Assembly: GCA_013397075.1 (NCBI GenBank) | Contig: VWZS01002702.1 | Coordinates: 310,324-374,323 of the forward strand | Length of the DNA stretch: 64,000 nt | DNA from: Rhabdornis inornatus | Lineage: Eukaryota > Chordata > Aves > Passeriformes > Rhabdornithidae | Direction of reading: 5' to 3' | In this document: in pieces, positions 37,122 to 48,765 of the stretch | Position numbering within the stretch: the stretch's first letter is position 1 | How the letters are laid out: each line of letters starts with the position of its first letter | The notes under the pieces: generated by a model | What the model was told of the DNA's origin: nothing | What the model saw: the letters and a program-made list of their open reading frames with translations, nothing else | The model's database searches: none | Program-made: the position numbers and the translations under genes

Positions 37122-37209
37122 CACCATGTGCCACCGTGGCTGCTTCTTTATGAATCCCTTCCTGCCACCATGTGCCACCGTGGCTGCTTCTTTACAGGCC
37201 CCTTCCTGC
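37122..37209. repeat. 44-bp minisatellite, two units
   Basis: Two head-to-tail copies (37122-37165 and 37166-37209) share 'caccatgtgccaccgtggct' and the end 'ccccttcctgc' or close to it. They differ over a few bases in the middle. A partial third start (caccac) follows. Confidence 0.85.
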
Positions 37210-40200
37210 CACCACACTGGTGAGCCCAGCACAGCTGCTCCTTTGTCAATGGTTCATAAGCCCCTCCTGTACTTGAGCATTGGACACTCGTGTCTGGACT
37301 CTCCAAGCATCCCCAGTTGATTCATAATGTCACTTCTTGTTTTCCTATCACAGTAAAGTATCATTCCCTGCTTTTGCCCAAACCATGCCTTTTAGGCTGG
37401 CTGTAGCCTCCTGGAGGGTGCTGCAGTGGCTCAGTTGACTGATGAGTCGCAATAACTACTTTTGAGTCTCTTTGTTGTGACACTGGTTTTGAGTTTCACT
37501 CATGTATAATGAATAGCCTAACAAACATAGTGTATTATTTCATTCCTTTATTAAGTCATTTATTATACAGCAAGTTCTTTAACTGAATCAGAAAAGTTTC
37601 TGGATAGAACCAATTTACTGTCATCATGATGTAACATATGGCTCTTACAAGGACTTATTTTCAGAAAATCCATACATTGCAGAACCTGCCCAACACTAAA
37701 ACAATACGTTTTTCATTTAACAAACTTGTAGTCAAATCTAATCTTTGTTTTGCCTGGGAACTGATTTTTTTCTGGTTACTGAAAGGGGAAAAATTCTCTT
37801 TTAAATGACCTTCTCATCTGTGAGAAGATATGCATTGCCACATGCTGAAATACTACCAAAACTCTGCTTCTTTAAAAATAAGATGAATCTCACACTTTTT
37901 CTAGGTTTAAATCAAACTTTCAGTCGAAAGAAAATAAGAAATAAAGAATAAATAATACAGACACAGAACAGATGCTTACATTTAAACATATGCCATTCAG
38001 CAGTTAAAAAAATTATTCAGACACAAACATATCAAAGGCATATTAGTGACATATGGTGTCTGACATGTTTCCACAAATGAACACATACACTGGCTTTGAT
38101 GACAACCATGCAAATTGTATCTTTCCACATGAACAGTTTATCAGGAACAGTCTATCAGGAACAGTCAGATTTGTGCCTGCACAGCAACATGTATTTTGGA
38201 TTTCTTGTGGAGGACACACCATGTTGTAACCACGCAGTATGTCAAATCAGGGGAATGTGTGTCAAATCATTCTCCTCCTTGTTTCCACTGAGACCCAGAC
38301 CAAGACTTTAAAGCATGTAAGCCCCAGCAAGCAGCTCTACTTGGCAGGAAGGGCCAGCTGGCAGCTGTGCTGCTGCACAGGACTGCATTACAGCTTGAGG
38401 AAGAACTCTTCCTTCTGGGACAGCAACCCTGTCCCCAAAAGAAGGCTCAGGGCAGGGTACCCTCTAAACCAGCCAGACAACACAGAGGCAAATTTCAGAC
38501 AGCCACACCAGGTTGGTTATTTGCCCTCTGCACTGTAGATTTGCCCTGGCTCCTCTAGTCCCTCAGCATCTCTGAGAATACAAAACCCAAGCACCATCTC
38601 CCACCAGTTATCACAACACAGGCATCATTTGGTGCATTTGTTAAAACCATTTCACACCACATTATTCATGACAAAACAGGAGCCCAGGAACAGCAAAGCC
38701 CAAGCAGTGCTGAGCTGTTCTCCCAGAGACAGGCAAGCAGATTGAATTGGACACAGGGCACTTTCTCACTGAGGGCTGATCCCCTTGGCAGATGGTCAGC
38801 AGTTCCAGTACATGGGAGGTGACTATTTCACCATAGGAGAAATACGTGTTAAAGTTTATTAATATTAGGGAGAATGGCCAGGCTAGCATGGGACTACATG
38901 TCAAGGTACTTGCGTCCTGTCCAGCCTTCAGCCTGTTTCAATGGAAAAAGGATAATTCCAGGTGCTGGAAAAGTTACACTGGAAAATTTGAGGTATCAAC
39001 TCAGAAACTCTTGAAGGCAGCTGAGGTCAGATGTAGGGTTAAGATTTTAGCTTTAGAACTCCATGGCTCAATTTTGCCTATGTTCCTTTCTAGAAAGTTG
39101 TCGGGGGTAGATATTCAGTTCAGAGTCTGTAAAAGCAAGAACAGAATAAGTAAAGGTCATACTGAAGTTTACACAAATATCAGCTGAGGAAGGTCAGGTT
39201 GTTGAGAGAGACTTTACTGTGCCCACATATCTAAATAAACAAGGACAAAAAACCCAAAAAAATCCCCCACTTACTTAAAAAATCTAAATTAGCTCTATAG
39301 TTATCTTTCCCACAAAACAGTTCTAACACTGATTTTAGTGGGCAGTAGCCTAAATAAATATTTTTCTCCATTAAACAGCTAATGTATTTCTTCATCAGAA
39401 TATCCTTGAGTCTATCAGTTATTTCATCACTTTAAACAATTGCCATACAATCATGGAGGGTCTCCTAAGAATGTGCTAAATAAGGAGAAATGCCAAAGAG
39501 TTATTCCTTCTCTGGGTACATGTGCTGGTCCCACTGATGCCTGGACAAGGCTTTCAGCTCCTCGCTGGCTCACATCCTGTCACTTTAGAGAACAGAGAGC
39601 AAGCTGTCCTCCCTCCCTGGGGACATGAGTACATCTGTTCCTCAGGCCAAGGTGCTGAAGACAGGCAGCAGCTCACCAGTGTTCAGCATAAAAATGCCAA
39701 GCAACTTGGGCTAGCCTAAAGATGCAGGTTTGGTTGCAAGAGCTCTGCCTTGACGTTTTCTGTACTTTGGCTCCCAAGCTTGCTGCCCTTAAATAAAAAA
39801 ACTGTTAGTGTTTATAGAATTTCCAGTTTATTTTATCAGCCTCTCCTGTGTGCTCTCTCTGGTATAGAAAAGGGGCGGAAAAGTGCAATATATTGTCTTC
39901 TAGTCACTAGTTGGTCCTCCTTTAAGGACCTTGTAAGACATTTTTTGTGTATTGTTTCCCTGCATATGTGAGCAGCTTTACTACTTCAACCCCCTTAGGA
40001 CCACTTAACAACATCAGCAAAGCAATTAAGTGTAGTTTTCAGGAAAATGCCAGAGGCATTACACTGTCTGGATGGGAGTCTCAACCCAATTATTTTCAGC
40101 TAGTTGTGAACTGTGGAAAGTGGACTTTACTTCATTATAACTTCAGTTCCCACTGATTAAAAGTCTAGTATGTTACAGACGGTAAGGAAAAATGAAACAA

Positions 40201-42122
40201 TTAAACTTTCCATCAATAAAATTGCTGCATATTCTTCAACATAGGGGTTTACTTCTCTCCAGAGGAGTGATTAAAATGAACTGATTGAACTATAATTTGA
40301 TTGACTGAAGAGCTGCAATCCATTGCACTAAAGCTGAAATTCCATCTTATTGCTCTATTTAACTCTGAATATAAAAAATTACTGATGGTCTTGCAAAGCC
40401 CTTATGCAGTCATCCAGCTGAAATTTCTTGTTGCTCACAGGCTGCAGCAGGTTCTGTTCTTTCACTGATGTGTCTGCATGATTCACAATGGATTGACATC
40501 GAGAAAGACACGATGACACCTAGGAAATTATATTAATACAGCTTTAGAGAAAATAGAAAGAGCCTGTTATATTATCAGGTATCTTCTACCTATTACATAA
40601 TCATTTGGGGATTCTAAACACAAGCACAGATAAAGTGAACCCAAGAGACTGGAGAGAATAATTCTCAGGTAATATACAGTTGTTGCAGCAAAAATTAGCA
40701 TATTCTCCTGATGAAAAATGCAGCTGTGATGCTCCTTCCTGCTGCAGAGCTGTCTCCAGGAAGGTGTGAGGCTGCCAGATGCAGAGGTTTGTAGGTGTGC
40801 ACACATAGAGATGACTTCTTCCTCCCAGGGGATGCCAGAGTACCGCCCTGGGTCTGGTCTCAAGCTGTGCTGGCTGTGAATTACGATGCCTGAGTTCCAG
40901 TGCAAACCCTGTTTCTTGGGACTCATGACAAGTTTTTGTGGTTTGCTTAGACTATGAAGGCTTTGTCTTCACAGATGTAGAATTCTGCTGCCTGAGCCAG
41001 GGGCTCCTATGGCACAGTGAGGGTTAATGAACACCAGCTAAGGAACGATGAAACTTTAGTTGAAATGCCATTTCCTCTTATGAGGTTAGCCTTCTGTTGT
41101 ATGACACCTGCTTCTCTATTCCCACCACGTATTTTGAAATAAAACACACTATTTGACACATAGTAACATAGGGTAAGAATATAATATCATACCAAGTCAC
41201 AGCAAGAACACTTTATATTGGTAATTAAATGTATCAGGCTGGGGAAGATGTGTGGATAAAAATGGGCAACAGCTGGGTCAAATACTTAATGCACTTCTTC
41301 TGATAGGCAGCTCAAACTCAGAATGAATTCAATACATGTTTTCCCACTAAGAACCAGGGCAAGTACTCCTTGATATTATTTACTACCGAGCTCAGTTTGC
41401 TGTGGAGCTTTGAACTCCTGGCTGTGCTGATCTACGAGGCTGGCTCATAGCTAATCAGGTCATGGATGTGATTTGTGCCAGCCTCAACCCTTGCATATTG
41501 CCAATCCCAGTTTTACAGCAATACTTGACCACTGTTAAGGTGTATTAATCCACTGAGTTCTTTGGTCTTAATGTTTACATGTAGGACATATCAATTCTTC
41601 CTATTTGTTAGCCAAAAGCTACCAGAACTGTACTGGAGTAACTGAGGCAGTATTGATCTGAAGAAATGCTGTCTTCATCCAATTTAGAAGGAACACCTTT
41701 GACAAATTATATTTGGCACTTAATGATTGTCTTGCATTATTGGCCTTTTCCTTTGTTTCCTCTTTCCTTTTGATTACCAATTGCTATAACTGTTATCCTC
41801 TACTCTGCCTCACCAGAGGTAACTTTGAATAAAGATGTGCAGCAACAGGAGCCTTTTAAAGGGAGACAAGGTCAAATACAGAACCACAAATTTGGAGGTA
41901 TCTCTAGAGGCTGCAGAATGTTTGCTACATTCCCTGAGCTGAGCTTTATGTACACACAGCAAAGGCACCTAGGCTCCAAAAAGCTTAAATGCCTGTTTAA
42001 TGCCAATTTAATCATTCCGTTCTTACACAGACAGATACATTCTCTTGGTTACAAGACCTTTGCATCAAAGTTGAAACAGAAGGTGCTGTGCTTGAAGTAA
42101 TTTGTATCTTATTTTCTTGCAG
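37210..42122. other. Unannotated DNA; + strand turns A-rich around 37.6 kb
   Basis: No gene is recognised. A 14-bp tandem duplication lies at 38137-38164. A minus-strand frame near 38770-38830 (SHVLELLTICQGDQPS) ends at a donor-like gtgaga but lacks a strong acceptor. Other frames (119 codons at 40567-40926, 113 at 38846-39187) resemble nothing known. Confidence 0.55.
38137..38164. repeat. 14-bp tandem duplication
   Basis: tttatcaggaacag is followed directly by tctatcaggaacag, with one mismatch. Probable slippage. Confidence 0.8.
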
Positions 42123-42194
42123 GACAAGAAAGTGACAAAAAAGAGGAGCCCCAAGTTTGAAACTAACCTTGAGACTTCTCTAATTCCTGCATGA
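42123..42194 (+). other. Candidate 3' exon (unconfirmed)
   Basis: A textbook acceptor (tatcttattttcttgcag, ending at 42122) is followed by an in-phase 23-codon frame starting DKKVTKKRSPK and ending with TGA at 42192-42194. A second frame (QESDKKEEPQV) also runs to a stop. No AATAAA was noticed close downstream and no upstream exon is known. Probably a decoy. Confidence 0.12.
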
Positions 42195-44029
42195 GAAAGT
42201 GGCAGGGACCTTGAAAAGCATTTATTCATCTCTAACAGCACTCCTACATCGAAGGCAGCAAACAGAGTCTGGGAAGGGCTTTTTGTCACACTGACACAAG
42301 TCACAAGAAATCTGGGCAGTGTGTAAACAACATCAAGAGCAGGGCAGGACCTTCTCCCAAGCCCAGCCTGTGCTGGCACATGGAGAAGGAGGTACAGACA
42401 TCTGGTGACACAAGCAATTGCTTATTGTGGTTCCCCAGAGAAGTGTCAGCAAGTGTATGGACAGGAACGGGCAAACAGTTCCACCAGACCATGCTGGCCT
42501 GGCACATAATGGAAAAAGTGAAGAATGATTCAAGCTGGACCTGTTTTCTGTACCCATGGGCCTCCTGGCAGATGCACAGGAATAACCATATCTACCAAAA
42601 ATAACATCATTTTGCTATGGATGCTCCAAATCACACACGTGACTCTTCTCTCCTTACACTGTTATGGAGAGGCAACAATTTTCTGTGTTTTCAACAACAA
42701 GTTGATTTCAAAATCTCCAGTTGCACAAATATGCAAAAATGTATTTGCCAGCAGATTTGTGTTTGGAAAAATACAGCACTTTAATGACACAGATACCATA
42801 ACTCACTATTTTTACAGAAATGTGATTACTGCAATTTCTTCATTAGGAAATAGTTTCACTATTTAAGAAAATGTTATTTAAGAGGCGTGGTGTTATCTGT
42901 TTATCCCACACTATTAACACCCCAGCGAAACATAAGCAAACACTTGAATGCTTTCCTCCTAGCAACCAAGGTCTCCCACATCAGAAAAGCAGCATACTTG
43001 TCTTTTTCTGTACCTTGTATTGAGCCAAATTTCTAGTTTGTAACCCTTTGGCTGTTCAATAACCAGCAGATTCTTGGAATACAATTTTAGGCGAAAGTCT
43101 AAACCAGTGACTATGGTCACAGGGCCAGATTTTTAGGCTTTTGTGTATCCCTTACTTGCGCTGATGGAAATATTGCAAAATTAATTATAGATACTAAGCT
43201 TCTTTACATTTACTAACCTGCTGCATGACAACTCTTCAAATTATCAGCAGCTTTTACAAAGCACTGAGTTTTTGCCATTCCCACTATAGTTAGTCTAAAA
43301 AACAGACACTGAGTATTGCCTTTGGATCTCACTTTGTCCTTCAAGGCTGGGATAATGGTGCTGGTTTTGCTGAAGAAATGGGGGATTTTGAATCTCTTGA
43401 AATCTTTGCAGAATATTGGGGACTCAAAAACCCCAAACAAACCAGCAAATACACTATCAGAATCCTCTCCTTGTCTACTTCCTTCTTTCCTCACATAAGG
43501 GTAAGTTCTCCTTTCTTTCTTTTCTTATCCAAGAGTCTCCTTGCTAACTCTTCAAGAAAAACAGAGGAGCACCTGGGAAATCTGTCTTCCAAGGAAAAGA
43601 TGAAAGATATAGCGAAGTGAGAGGATGTGTCCTTCTCAACACTGACAGTGTGGTCAAAGAGACAGCTCCCCCTGACTTCTCCCTGAAGAGTTCACAGACA
43701 ACTGTCCAGAAGAGTGCCTGGTCTCCCCAGCAGTTCTGCTAACAGCAGGAATCACTGCAGCACTCTGGGCTGCTGCTGTCGTGTCATTCCAGTGCCTCTG
43801 GGGTCACCTGAGTGCATTAAATTAACACTGCTCACAGGCACAGCCAAATGTCTGGCAACAGGATGGTGCAGCATAATAATGGGATAGGAGGGGTAGATAC
43901 ACACCTAAATATGAAATGATTGGAAGGAATGGGGAGCCCTGAATCTGACTGACATGACTTAGTGCCAAATGCACGTTCTCACACAGGTCTCCCAGCAGAT
44001 TCTATGTCTCTTCACCACCACTTAACATT
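42195..44029. other. Unannotated DNA
   Basis: No gene is recognised apart from the exon-like interval noted at 43218-43294. Confidence 0.55.
43218..43294 (-). other. Candidate internal exon, minus strand (unconfirmed)
   Basis: Read on the minus strand, a pyrimidine-rich acceptor (gtgtctgttttttag) precedes a 77-nt interval that ends at a donor of the gttagt type. One frame is open throughout and contains VGMAKTQCFVKAADNLK. No family is recognised. Exon-like intervals of this quality arise by chance in long non-coding DNA. Confidence 0.15.
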
Positions 44030-44280
44030 TTTATAGCTTATTTCAGTATTTTTGCATTTGTTTCACCTGTAATAATTTATTTATGAGTTTAAGATTATTA
44101 AAAATTCGAAGCTTCATTACAAACTATCCTGGGGGAATCTCACCTGCCTCATCCTATTACATTATTATTACCAAGAGTCTAATTTATATTTAATCAGACA
44201 TCAATTGAACATCAATAAAATAATAATGAATTAATAAGCTATATCTTCCTAGAAGTACTAGTAGCTTAAGTATGTAAGCA
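44030..44280. promoter_or_regulatory. Candidate AT-rich conserved element (weak)
   Basis: Unique sequence with many homeodomain-type cores (ctgtaataattta, gattattaaaaa, gtctaattta, atttaatcagac, aataatgaattaataagc). An exon reading on the minus strand was tested here and fails, because all frames carry stops. Confidence 0.25.
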
Positions 44281-45109
44281 AAGGCAGTGCACTGTCTGTG
44301 GGTCAGCTATCAGATCTCTCTATTTCACAGAACAATTTAGTATTTAGAATATGATAATAAGCTATGAAAATAGTCTCTCTATGGTCTTCAGCTAACTCTT
44401 GTGATAATTGTGACCCATACCAACCTGTGAACCTGAGCTGAGAAGTAACCCAGAGTTCCATGTTCCAGTCATTTCCAAACACTGCAAGTGCCTAAGGGAC
44501 TCCATGTTTCCACAAAATGAAATGACAAAAGAATTTCGGCTTGGGTAAATGCTTAATTTTTCACTTTAACATTATCTCTTAAACTGAAATTATTTATTTT
44601 TCTACACAGCAAAATCAAAATAAATCTTTTTTTTTTAATTAATATAATATATGCCTATGAACATTAAAATAGCATAGTTCAACACTGCTAGTCAGGTGTG
44701 TTCTCTTTTAACAAAATATCAACCCAAAAAACAAGCTTTGGCAAATAATTCTCTGCAGACAGAAATGACATTATTTCAGCCTGGGGAATTTCAGTAAAGA
44801 CCCTAGTCCTATTCCACCCTATAGCTCCACAGTGATTGTCATCCCTAATTAGTGATGAATATCACTAACTGGGGACTACTTCCACGTGTACTTCTTACGC
44901 TTATGTTTTCCCCTTCCTCTGCTAAGCCTCAAAAGTAAAAATTTTCATTCTGGATCTTTTTTATTTCTTTAATTTCCTACTATGTATTTTCTTTGTGGTT
45001 CAAATTTTATCAGAGATTGAAAAAGAACCCTAGATGCAAAAGATAACCACGTTGTCAATATTCTTCTCTGTCCCAGTCCACTGAGAATCACTTAACCCTG
45101 TTCTTCAAA
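44281..45109. other. Unannotated AT-rich DNA
   Basis: No gene, RNA or repeat recognised. Confidence 0.6.
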
Positions 45110-45175
45110 ATGATCCCACTGAAGTCAGTGCCTCAGCCCCTTACTTCATCAGGATTTACATGAGGGCTTGAAATA
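45110..45175. repeat. Decayed amniote interspersed repeat (weak)
   Basis: 'gatcccactgaagtcagtg' and 'catcaggatttacat' resemble motifs of the old sauropsid repeats described at 16460 and 20470. The match is short. Confidence 0.3.
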
Positions 45176-45479
45176 TCCATCTGTGGAACTGAAGCTAAAA
45201 GACAATATTATCCTTCAATGACAGTCTGATATTTTCTAATATTCAGTGAATCTCCTTTCCTTTTCATCCCCAACACATTTGTCTCTTTTAGCTGCTTAGG
45301 TCCACTCTGGCTGTCTGTATTACCCAAGCAAGGATTAAAAGGCCAGGTGTCCTCAGGCATGCAGCATGGGCTCGTGCAAAGTTACAATCCCATGGAAACC
45401 TCAATGCCACTTGGGATATTGAAAAGTCCAACAAGAAGTGCTATTCAAATCTAACATAAAGAGGTTCCAGTTTAACATT

Positions 45480-45700
45480 TAAAATTTTATTAAGACCTAA
45501 AGGGGCCATCAGACATTCTGGTCTAATCTCTTATATGAGATTTTTACTCAGTTACTTCTGCATCAATCCCCACAACTCCTGTTGGAGTAAAACACATCCT
45601 ATTGAAATAGTTCCAGTGTTAATCTGTAAATGGAAAATCCATCATCCTTACACTAGCATTTATTACCCTGTTTCTCAATTGAACTTGCCAGGCTGTCACT
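45480..45700 (-). mobile_element. Old CR1-type LINE 3' end, minus strand
   Basis: On the + strand the order is 'ggggccatcagacattctgg', 'tctaatctcttatatgag', 'ttactcagttacttctgcat', 'caatccccacaactcctgtt', 'gtaaaacacatcctattgaaa'. This follows the antisense of a well-known amniote CR1 3' region, whose sense strand ends '...gatctgatggtccctt'. The element therefore lies on the minus strand with its 3' end near 45480. It is truncated and decayed. Confidence 0.5.
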
Positions 45701-46766
45701 CCCACTCACTGACTTGTTCTTCCCTCCATGCAGGGCTTTGGCAGCCCATGTTTGGCTCCCAGGGATGCTGCTACACCACAACCTGAATGAGCTGGACTCA
45801 TTTAAGCTATGGGCAGTTCCACCACTCAGAAATGTGAAAGCCATTGCATGCTTATGTTCCATGCTTGGCAAGTCTGTTTACCATGAAGGATTCCTCAAAG
45901 TTCAGAATCAAGGACATCTCTGTTCTTCCTGAGCAGACCCAAATACACTCCTTTTTAGGACACTCTTATGAGGAAATGATGACTAGTTTAACACAGAGAG
46001 CACCTTCCCACACCTCTAAAAGGGATGGTTTTAATTTTTGGGCAACCCACTTACTGGATTTCACATTTTCTGCCATGTAACCACAGTCAAATTAAAAAAA
46101 AAAAAATGCCACTCACCTCTCTTTTTAAAAATCTTCCACCATGGACTAGTTTCACTGCTCTCATTCAACCAAACCACTCACTGACTTGACAGATCTTTCT
46201 CATGAGTAAGAGAGAATAAAGGTTTTCCATTTCTGGATGTGCTTTGCTATGGATCCTGTGAAAATCAAGATAAATAATGTACACTAATTCATCTTTAGTA
46301 AGCACAAAAATAGTCCCCCAAGTGACAGCTATGGGGTTGTATGCAGTGAGTCTGTATAGCCCCTTCTGTAAATACAACAATAAGGGACGATCACTCTCTT
46401 ACTCCTTTCTTACTCTCTAGTGTGACAGACCCTTAATTATGGCTATTACATTGATAATGGCTTCAGAGAAGCCTACACAGCTGAGGCTATGTTCTCTTCT
46501 GGACATCAAAGATAGTATTAAAATCCTGCCTAGGAAAACTCCTCAGTAACATCTGCTGATGTTCATCCCAACCAAGGAATGCTCTATTCTAGACAGAAAG
46601 CACATACCTCCAGCTCACTGCCTCCTACTCCTGGATGATAAGGTAGCCTGCAAAAATTGATACACCATTGAAAAGGGAAAGATTTACACCTGAAAACACT
46701 GAGAGAAAAGAAAACTCCACCTCTTATTAAGCTCTGAAAAACTACTAGAGACTTTGGGTATCTTAC

Positions 46767-46811
46767 CCAGGCCTCTAGATCCTGCAGAATTTGCCCATCT
46801 TTAGTAAGTCC
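46767..46811 (-). other. Candidate 45-nt exon, minus strand (unconfirmed)
   Basis: On the minus strand an acceptor (cactgtcagtcag) precedes a 45-nt interval ending at a strong donor (TGG|gtaagat). In phase 0 it reads GLTKDGQILQDLEAW. It is phase-compatible with the candidates at 47837 and 48355 upstream. The peptide matches no family I know. Confidence 0.15.
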
Positions 46812-47836
46812 CTGACTGACAGTGTTTGTAACACAACAATGCAAAAACAGTATCACAAATTGTGATTGTGTAACAGAAAACTGAACTAGAAACCCCCACT
46901 AGGGCCCTGTATCACCAGTATCTCTCACTGCACCACAGCAGCAACATTTTAATTCTGTATGTATAGCATTTATGGGCACCCTTCAGGGATAAACATGCTT
47001 CTACAGTCACCTGGAGAGGGTGTCTACACAAGTCCCCAGCAAGGGGAAAACAGGGCAGAATCAAGATTCAGGTTTGCACCAAACAATGAATAATTCATAA
47101 ACCCTCTACACATAGGTAACATATAATTCCTACATAGTGATTACTAGAAAATTAATGTAACTGCCTCTCAAGAGAATTACTAGAAAACACTGTTATGCAC
47201 ATGCAAGCTAAGTCAATGTAACAGGTGATGACACACCCTGTGATAAATTATTTGGTTTAAAATTGTTTTGGAATATGTAGCAACTTATTGATAGCCAACA
47301 TCTTATAACATTGCCTATGTGGAAAGCAATGCCTGGCAAATTATCAATTCTTAATAAAGCTCTGTGCTTCCAAGTATTACTGTTGATGCTGCTCTTGATT
47401 TAGATTCAGCTAATTTTTGTCTAGACTCAGCACTGTGGCTGATCCATGTTTCTCCATTTCCCTGAGGATCTAGAAATACAAATTTTGATTTGATGAGCCT
47501 ATTAAAAAATTAAGAAATGCATATGCAGCACTGCCCTTGTCTGTTCATGAAAGTAAAGCTGATTTAGGATGCTATAAAGGCACATATGTGTACTAAAAGC
47601 CCTGGCCCCAAGATGAACACTGTGTTGTCTACAAGCAAATGATACTGTCCTAAAACAACACTGCCAAGGTGCAGTACCACACTCAAGGAAGCCTGGATGT
47701 GCCATGCAGGAAAATTATTTTTAGAAAACCCCATCTGTAAAGGTAAGTTTCTTAAGAATTTCACAGCTACATGGTGATGCTGCAAAAGTAAGCAGAATCA
47801 AACAGCTCTCTGCCAAAACTTAAAAATGTTCCTTAC

Positions 47837-47877
47837 CTGTATAATCATCACACAGCACACTTCATTGCCAAGAGCTG
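47837..47877 (-). other. Candidate 41-nt exon, minus strand (unconfirmed)
   Basis: An acceptor (ttgtattgcttacag) and a near-consensus donor (cag|gtaagg) bound a 41-nt interval. Entered with one carried-over base, it reads ALGNEVCCVMIIQ and ends in phase 0, which suits the next candidate at 46767. The polypyrimidine tract is weak. Confidence 0.15.
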
Positions 47878-48354
47878 CTGTAAGCAATACAAATCTCAGT
47901 TATAACCTTAGCAGTAACATTTCTTTGTGAATGTTTGCCCTTCCAATTATCTTTTAACCAACACCATACCCAGTACTCTGTAAGCCATGATCCTCAGCTG
48001 TGGGAGCTTAGCAGTTTGCCACTCATTTAGTCAGCTCTGGGCATTGCTAAAGATCAGGTCTCATGTAATTCTGAGTTCAAAAAAGTCTTCTGAAAAAGGA
48101 AATTTAAACTATTTATGATTCTTTTTGCAGTTTAAATCCTGTATAATGTTTTTGATAGAGGTTTTTGACTTCAAAAACCCACAGTTTAAATTAAGGTCTA
48201 AAAAAACCCCTCTGATTTGCCACAAAAATCAATCTTCTTCTGTCCAATTCCATTCTTAATGAAAGAGACAATTGAGAAACCTACAGGAACATGCTTTATT
48301 GATTCATTCACAAGTCACTAAAGCCTGTGCCTATGTTCCCTCCAATAAACCTAC

Positions 48355-48415
48355 CTGCACAGTGCTTGTCATGCACTGAATTGCAGGGTGAGATGATGAC
48401 CCCAGATCTGTTCTG
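48355..48415 (-). other. Candidate 61-nt exon, minus strand (unconfirmed)
   Basis: A good acceptor (gtctcactggacttccag) and a donor (gcag|gtaggt) bound 61 nt that are open in two frames. The frame beginning QNRSGVIISPCNS leaves one base, which fits the phase of the 47837 interval. The alternative frame (RTDLGSSSHPAIQ) does not join. No homologue is recognised. Confidence 0.15.
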
Positions 48416-48589
48416 CTGGAAGTCCAGTGAGACTAAACACACCCAATAAATGTGAACACAACACACCACTAAGTTAATGACAAATGTGTGTAGGACACAA
48501 AGAGACTTATATTTCCTCTTCTTTATTCCTTCAGCTGAGCCTCTGCCTTCTCAGTAATTTATTTACCCAGGGCAGTGGTGCCCAGATGC

Positions 48590-48765
48590 ATACCTGTTTC
48601 TTCATGGATAGCCTTGTTTTTCTCAATTTTGTAGATGGATTAAACAAAGCAGGAGGAGGCCATGCTACATGTGTGAGGTCACACAGTGACCTGTAATCTG
48701 CACTGCAGCAGATGCCCAAATTCATTCAGGTTCAACACCTAATTTGGCATAAACCTGGAGTGCAG
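48590..48765 (+). repeat. MIR/CORE-SINE-like element, + strand
   Basis: 'caattttgtagatggattaa' (consensus: cattttacagatgaggaaac), 'gtgaggtcacacagtgacct' (consensus: cccaaggtcacacagctagt) and 'attcattcaggttcaacacc' occur in MIR order. Diverged, as expected for an element of this age. Confidence 0.5.
48676..48692. promoter_or_regulatory. Inverted nuclear-receptor half-sites within the MIR-like element
   Basis: AGGTCA and TGACCT face each other with 5 bases between (cacag). With the flanking C and G, each arm is 7 bases around a 3-base centre. AGGTCA is the half-site of oestrogen, retinoid and thyroid receptors, but the usual palindromic spacing is 3 or 0 bases, so binding is uncertain. Confidence 0.25.

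Larger units (their letters stand above)
45701..48354. other. Unannotated DNA with exon-like intervals on the minus strand
   Basis: No gene is recognised. A run of 13 A occurs near 46094. Short exon-like intervals at 46767-46811 and 47837-47877 are listed separately. Confidence 0.5.

Noticed and set aside
44149..44183. Minus-strand exon ending at a strong donor (ggcag|gtgagatt)
   Set aside because: All three frames between the nearest acceptor and the donor contain stop codons.
46093..46155. Minus-strand exon candidate reading NESSETSPWWKIFKKR before a gtgagt donor
   Set aside because: The donor is good but no convincing acceptor gives this frame, and its phase does not join the neighbouring candidates.
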